A stretch of 64,000 nucleotides of DNA from Dioscorea cayenensis subsp. rotundata (lineage: Eukaryota; Streptophyta; Magnoliopsida; Dioscoreales; Dioscoreaceae): contig NC_052479.1 of assembly GCF_009730915.1 (NCBI RefSeq), positions 19,804,027 to 19,868,026 on the forward strand, written 5' to 3'. A model generated the notes under the pieces. It worked only from the letters and a program-made list of their open reading frames with translations, was not told the DNA's origin and did no database searches. Below, piece by piece: positions 58,741 through 64,000 of this stretch. The translations under genes were made by a program, and so were the position numbers. How positions within the stretch are numbered: position 1 is the first letter of the stretch; each line of letters begins with the position of its first letter.

Positions 58741-59296
58741 GCCAACAGTCAGTCTAGCTCTCGCTCTTGTCCAATTTCCTTATCCTTGCTTTCAAAGTAA
58801 GGGGATTCGGCATTCCATCACTCCCGATATGAATTGCGTATACGTCAAATTTGTATGCGAGTGGGACTTCAGTATCTTTAGAAAGCCCTTAAGTACGTAA
58901 CCTTAGGTTGCTGCTTCGCTTAGAGCTAAGCTGACTTAGGTTGTGAAGCAAAGCAGCTTCGCAGCTTAGTAAAGTAAGTGACGCTTCGCTAGCATCGGGA
59001 TTGACGAGCTTGTCTGGCATTCTGGTATTTAATCCAGTCTTGCCTTACGTTATTAGCATTGACTCTTGCGAATCGAATAAAGAACCTAAGGAAGGGAATC
59101 AACTGACTTTCCTCACTCCAAAAAATGGACAGACTCACCAACCTGTCCAAAGGCCGATCGCTTCGCTTGTCCCATACTTGAAGTTTTTACCTACCCAACT
59201 GAGGCTTTCCTGGGACTTGCCGGGTATATAACGGTTCTAAAGGTGCTCCTTGATTCTTCCTTTAAAAAAAAATTAAATAGGATCAAGCCTAATGCT
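58741..59296. other. unassigned spacer
   Basis: Contains a short GCTTCGCTA-type repeat cluster (58.92-59.0 kb) like that in nad7 intron 4. No gene seen. Confidence 0.4.
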
Positions 59297-59644
59297 TGGT
59301 GATCGGGAGGCGGGATCCGATTATATTTAGTTTCCACGACTTAACTTACTCATCATAGAAACACTTTTGCTTATTCGAGTACCTAATACGCAGATCCTAG
59401 GGGAGCATTGCCCGAATACCCCACTTTTCTATGATTGAGATCTCCATCCATTTTTACCCTTGCATATTTGTCTCCGGTATTCATTTCTTCGCACATTAGA
59501 TCACCACACCTTTCCATTTATCATTAGGTTAGAAAGCAGAGAAGAAGTTAGTACTAGTACCCCTGTTCCATGTGGATTCGACTACCCACTCACCGGGGTA
59601 ATTATTACTTCGACACCCGTGCACTTGCGGTTTACACGCATATT
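59297..59644 (+). mobile_element. 3' fragment of a subfamily-1 LTR
   Basis: Matches the last 350 bp of LTR A (shared blocks CCACGACTTAACTTACTCAT, GAGCATTGCCCGAATACCCC, CACCCGTGCACTTGCGGTTT) but stops at ACGCATATT, about 12 bp short of the LTR end. It then runs directly into gag, so primer-binding site and leader are deleted. Confidence 0.85.
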
Positions 59645-60280
59645 CGAGGAACTCCTGAGAAAGTGCCCGCAACACGGATTTCCGGAGTGGATTATTGTTC
59701 AAACCTTTCACAACAGTTTGAATCAGAGTACATGGCAACTCTTGGATGCGCCAGTAGGAGGTACCTTAGGTAGAAGACCCCAGATGTGGCCCGTCAGTTA
59801 ATTGAAGAAATGGGGCTAAACAGCTACCAATGGAATCCTAGGGAGAAGAAAAAGGTGGCCTGTCTCACTGAAATAGATGCGGTAACTTCATTGGCGGCTC
59901 AAGTGGAAAATTTGAGTAAGAAGTTAGATCTTCTATCTTCAAATAGAGTGGCGGCCGTGACTAATTGCACCGGGTGTGGTGGAGGACATGCTCCCTCCGA
60001 TTGCCCGATCTCTATCGGTGATGTTTCTTCGGTGGAGAATGTTGATTTTGTAGGTAATGGCATGAGACCTCTAGGAAACCCATATAGCAATACCTACAAT
60101 TCGGGTTGGAAGAATCATCCCAATTTCTCATGGAGTAATCAGGGTCCACAAAAGGCCATGGGCCACCAGGTTTCCAACAACAACAACAAGCACCTCAGGT
60201 GTAAAACAGAGTCTCAGGTTTGGAAACCCGAATGAATGACTTAGAGGAGCACTTGACTAGATTTGTGCAATCTACAAATA
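59643..60280 (+). pseudogene. Athila-like gypsy gag, N-terminal and central part
   Basis: Structural polyprotein of an LTR retrotransposon. The frame starts within FEELLRKCPQHGFPEWIIVQ and TFHNSLNQST, then shifts frame near 59.79 kb to RQLIEEMGLNSYQWNPREKK. It continues with NLSKKLDLLS, a zinc-knuckle-like CTGCGGGHAPSDCP and NPYSNTYNSGWKNHPNFSW. A second frameshift falls in a CAA/CAAC run near 60.17 kb. The gag is cut at 60280 by solo LTR E and continues at 62136. Order and motifs match Athila-lineage gag. Confidence 0.88.
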
Positions 60281-62130
60281 TGATAAGTGCTTGTGCGATA
60301 TGAATGTGAAGCATTATTTCCTTATGTTGAGCATTACTTTCGTCGGGTTTTTACAGTAATATGTGTGTTTTTATGTTACTTTCGTGCATGTAGGGTTGTG
60401 AAACCAATTATGAAGGAAAGAAGCCAATGTGGATCACAATGCATCGATTTTGGATGAAATCTTGCTAAAGTTCAAACGCAAAGATATAAGTCGGGTGCGA
60501 GATGCTAGAGTGTGTGCCAATCTCCCCGTATTTGAGTTTACAAAACCATTTGGAGGGCCACAAGGGTAGTCACACTCAAGCATTCCGACTTATGCACATA
60601 GAACAAGATCTCCATCATCTTATCCGTCATTGAAGAAGCAAAGCGATCCACCGCATAAACGTGTGCCCGTTTATGTTACCTTGATGAAAAGTGGATTCGG
60701 GAGTATTTCTGGTAGAGTACTGTAGCAGGTTACTGTTCACAGCCGGCCGAAAATCGCGGAAACAAAGAATCCACACGGGCATGTGGAAATTATCCATGCT
60801 AGTGTGGAAATTCCGTACGGGCGCGTGGAGCAACCACGCCCGTGTAGTCGCCCGATTCCAGCCCTATTTAAAGCTGATTCAACCCCGATTTTAGGATTCT
60901 TTTCTCCATCTTTTCCCCAACTTGAGAGAGGGCTTCGGCTAGGGTTTTGAGGGGTATTGGCTAGGTTTTTGAAGAGGTTCTATGGCTCCGACATCGCACG
61001 TCAATTGGAAGAAGGTTATTAGGAGATCTTTCGTCGGCATCGATCCGGCGAGGTGTATCCTAGGCCGGACAAAGGATCCCTTTTGACGAGTAGAGGACTC
61101 TCCACAAGACCATCGACACAACCATCGAGGGGGTTACTTTATGGATTCATTGCTTTTACATTCAATTTCTTTGATTGTACTTAGCTCCATGGAGAGCTAA
61201 AACCCTAGTGGGTACTTGGGTGATTGTGAACCCTAGGATGTATTCGTTTGTTTGAACTTCTTTATTATTCTTTCAATAAATTGATGTCTATTGTTAGTTC
61301 CAACCTTGAATGCTTGATTGTATGAACATTTCCCCCTACGGTGACACTAGGGGTTGAGAGTTCTTGTTGGTAACCTTGTGAGTGAGTGACACACCACGAG
61401 CGTTAGACAAAAGCTAGGTTGGAGGGGTTGAGAGGGTGAGTCGAGAGGTATGGGGCGCCCCTTTCCCCTCCAGGCGTGATAGATTCTACCTCCATTCCTC
61501 GAGTTCTTTGCGGCCATAATAGAGTGAATGGTCTAAGGGATGAATCTCCGCTGGGCTTAGTTGCGCATGCAACACAGTGAAGCGTTGATGGGATCTTAGT
61601 ATCTAGGGCTTAATTATGGTTAGGGACCTTCCGCCTGGAACAAAGGGTTAGGTCTATAATTAGGAAGAGATTTATCACCTGCAATCCCTAGAGCTCATTA
61701 CAACTTTATTCGAGTGTGAGGTTGAAAGATTATTTAATCTCTCCTCCGGGAAATGAATAGGGTTAGGCATAGTTGACCTTAGATTTGGGACTATGTATGT
61801 AAGGATTTCCATGACTCACCATTGCATTGATTAGGAAGCATAATAGAGAGTTCTTGCACTTGAACCGATTATCCTAGGTGAAGCATCATCCGAGTACCCC
61901 ATCTTTATCGATTGCCTTACCTCCTCCTTACTTTTGTTCTCTTACTTGTTGCTTTTAATTGTTGAGAATTGAATCATTGTCACACTTATCATTGTTGATA
62001 TTCCACATAGCTAAGAATCGAATTAAGTTTCTTTACTCCCTACTCCCTGTGGATTCGATACCAGGTCACCCGGGATTATTACTTCGACAAACCCGTGCAC
62101 TTGTGGGATATACACAAGTGAATCTTGTCA
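60281..62130 (+). mobile_element. solo LTR E nested in gag (gypsy, subfamily 2)
   Basis: A 1850-bp LTR from TGATAAGTGCTTGTGCGATA to GTGAATCTTGTCA. Perfect 5-bp duplication AAATA flanks it (60276-60280 and 62131-62135). TATTTAAA lies at 60865-60872, with a palindrome array at about 60772-60846. It splits the gag of an Athila-like element; gag motifs continue in register on the other side when one duplication copy is discounted. Solo. Confidence 0.95.
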
Positions 62131-62135
62131 AAATA

Positions 62136-62455
62136 CAAGGTTTGAATCAGTCGAGGCTACACTTCGTAACCACACCGCCTCTTTCCATAACCTTGAAAAT
62201 CATGTGGGGCAAATTGCGAAGTCTCTTTCTGAAAGGCCACATGGAAGCTTGCCGAGCAATACAAAGACCAACCCTAGAGAGCATGTGAAGACGATCACTT
62301 TGAGAAGTGGTCTTGAGGTTGAAGGTAGGCTTCCGAGTGAGAAGCCAAAAGAACACGCACCTGAGGTTATAGAGGTGGAAGAGGGAACAAACAAAGAGAA
62401 AGAGGTGGCACCCCCACCTTTCAAGCCAAGAATCCCTTATCCCTCTAGATTGAAA
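62136..62455 (+). pseudogene. Athila-like gypsy gag, C-terminal part
   Basis: Continuation of the interrupted gag: NLENHVGQIAKSLSERPHGS, LPSNTKTNPREHVKTITLRS, then an acidic/proline region ending APPPFKPRIPYPSRLK. This is the usual gag-to-protease linker of Athila-lineage elements. A one-base frameshift near 62.455 kb separates it from the protease frame. Confidence 0.88.
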
Positions 62456-63462
62456 ATGACCAAGGGGATGAACAGTACAAGAAGTTCCTGAGTTTGTTCA
62501 AGCAACTCCACATGAATATTCCTTTTGTTGAGGCATTGGCCCAAATGCCTAAGTATGCAAAGTTCTTGAAAGATTTGTTAACTAACGAGAGGAAATTGGA
62601 GGAAAGTGCTTCAGTGATTTTCGATGCTTCATGCTCGGTAGTATTGCAAAAGAACATGCCGAACAAGATGAAAGACCCGGAAAGCTTCATCATTCCGTGT
62701 AATATTAGCAATCTAGGTGTGGAAATGGCATTGGCGGACTCAGGGGCTAGTATCAACGTCATGCGATACACTTTCTTTCAAAAGCTAGGCTTGGGCGAGC
62801 CTAGGCCTACTCGGATGACTTTGCAACTAGGGGACCGAATAGTGCGACATCCGAGAGGCATCATTGAAGACGTGCTTCTCAAGATGGACAAGTACATTTT
62901 TCCGGTTGACTTTGTAGTGCTAGACGTCGATGAGGATGCGGATGTTCCTTTGATACTTGGGAGACTGTTCTTGCGGACTTCCAAGTCATTGATTGACATG
63001 GACGGCGGAGAGCTCACATTGAGAGTTGGAGATGACAAGCTCACATACCGCCTTACTGAAGCCATGCGGCATTCTCTTGATTTTGATGATACTTTGTACT
63101 TTCTAGACACTACTGATGAGATTATTAATGAATACATACAGGAAATGTTCAATCCGGATCCGTATGAAGGTTTGTTTAACCAAGAGGAGGATTATAAAGA
63201 AGTAATGATACTTGGTGCGACGGAAGAAGTACCATCTACCCCGGGGATCTTGAAGAAGGTGCTCCGAAAAATGAAGAGGCCTAGGAGACACCACTGGAAA
63301 CACTCCAAGTCTGTTGGAGACGTACATGAACTGAAGAAGTTGGATGAATCATTGTTAGGTGGTCCGAAGCCTGATAATTCACCTTCTACCCTCAAGAGAC
63401 TTTGCATATCATACTTTCAAGCCATGGGTAAGAGGGCAACTTTCATTCATGAACCCCCGTGA
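62456..63462 (+). CDS. retrotransposon aspartic protease (Athila-like), longest intact frame
   Basis: The longest open frame in the window (open from before 62494 to the stop at 63462). It reads QLHMNIPFVEALAQMPKYAK, a typical pre-protease segment, then the catalytic motif LADSGASINVM (about residues 78-88 from 62494), LGLGEPRPTRMTLQLGDR, RHPRGIIEDVLLKMDKYIFP, DFVVLDVDEDADVPLILGR and FLRTSKSLIDMDGGELTLRV. The catalytic aspartate in D-S-G and the C-terminal 'LILGR.FL' loop are both present. Usual Athila reads CDLGAS or ADLGAS here. After the protease the frame ends with FIHEPP and stop; no reverse transcriptase, RNase H or integrase follows. It probably processed gag in an active parent. Confidence 0.9.
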
Positions 63463-63962
63463 GGTAAGACAAGGTATGTCAAGCTTTGTGACATTAAACA
63501 AGTGCTTCTTGGGAGGCAACCCAAGTGTTTACTATTTTCTTATCTTCTAGTTTAGTTTGTTTCCATGAATAAATTGTTAAGTGTTGGTGTCTTGATTTTT
63601 AGATGCTTGTGCTGAGATTTCCTTGTGAACTTTAAATATTAATCGTTTGTTTTCATGTGGAATTGGCGAAGTTATGTCGTTTGAGTTTTATTCCATGTTT
63701 TTCTTTCGGTAAAACTCAGTATCTTTGAGGGCAGGCTACGAGTGTGTAAACATGTTCGAAACTTTTTTTGCGAGCACTGCGAGGTTTTTTTCCAAGGCAT
63801 CCGGTGAAGGCCTTGCGGGTGTGTGGAATTTCCGCGCGCATGTGGATTTGTATTATGAGCTCATCCGGAGAAGGTGCAGGCGTGCGGCTATCCACATGAG
63901 CGACCACACAACTTTCACAAGCCCGTGGGTAATTTACGCATGGGCGTGTAAATTCCTGCAGA
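63463..63962 (+). mobile_element. post-pol noncoding region of the gypsy element
   Basis: Immediately after the protease stop the sequence ACATTAAACAAGTGCTTCTT and a conserved hairpin resemble the noncoding region that follows integrase in Athila-type elements. From about 63.8 kb the GTGTGGAATTTCC/GGGCGTGTAAATTCC motifs resemble the LTR palindrome arrays. The element runs off the window. Confidence 0.65.
63508..63525 (+). other. conserved hairpin CTTGGG-AGGCAA-CCCAAG
   Basis: A perfect 6-bp stem with a 6-nt loop. This 'GGGAGGCAACCC' element is typical downstream of pol in Athila-lineage retrotransposons. Confidence 0.65.
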
Positions 63963-64000
63963 GTTGGGCGAATTATCCCGAGAGCACACAGGGGCGTGGA

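Overview
This window is flowering-plant DNA built mainly from mitochondrial sequence, with two plastid-derived blocks and many nuclear-type retrotransposon remnants. The mitochondrial origin rests on recognisable genes with angiosperm-specific structure: nad4L-atp4, trnS(GCU), trnY next to the trans-spliced nad2 exon 3, all five exons of nad7 with four group II introns, trnE(UUC), a degraded rps7 and the 5' end of rrn18. The exons keep genomic C at many positions where plant mitochondrial transcripts are normally C-to-U edited, so the sequence arrived as DNA and not through an edited RNA.

Layout: 1-4.9 kb holds nothing recognisable. 4.9-5.2 kb has an rrn18 5' fragment and trnS. 5.5-6.7 kb is a LINE remnant (minus). 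7.6-8.6 kb is nad4L and atp4, the latter with an in-frame stop. 9-13 kb has scraps of gypsy RT, LINE and gypsy gag. 14.5-14.9 kb is an rps7 pseudogene. 17.9-19.2 kb is a plastid rrn5-rrn4.5-rrn23 block (minus). 19.5-21.3 kb is solo LTR A. 22.6-24 kb is a decayed trnY and nad2 exon 3. 26.2-28.0 kb is solo LTR B. 30.3-31.7 kb is a repeat whose diverged twin lies at 49.1-50.5 kb. 35.3-36.8 kb is solo LTR F. 37.4-38.4 kb is plastid rpl2-rpl23-trnI(CAU). 38.6-46.6 kb is nad7 (minus) with solo LTR C inside intron 2. 48.2 kb is trnE. 50.5-52.4 kb is solo LTR D. 57.9-58.7 kb is a second gypsy gag remnant. 59.3-64 kb is an Athila-like gag-protease element interrupted by solo LTR E.

The main observation is that all six solo LTRs have TG...CA ends and perfect 5-bp target-site duplications, five of them in DNA outside any other element (one inside nad7 intron 2) and one nested in the gag-protease element. 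LTR retrotransposons integrate in the nucleus. Together with CpG-type transitions in trnE, trnY, atp4 and plastid rrn5, this suggests that the window is nuclear: a large organelle-DNA insertion (NUMT/NORG) later hit by retrotransposons. The less likely alternative is a large mitochondrial chromosome with direct or secondary retroelement insertions. Intact nad7 coding exons and CpG-rich nad7 introns argue that at least that part is recent.

No protein-coding gene here is certain to be functional. nad4L and nad7 have undamaged reading frames (nad7 lacks an AUG), nad2 exon 3 is intact but is only one part of a trans-spliced gene, and atp4, rps7, rpl2, rpl23 and the transposon genes are broken. 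Reference comparisons are from memory of the gene families; no alignments were run.
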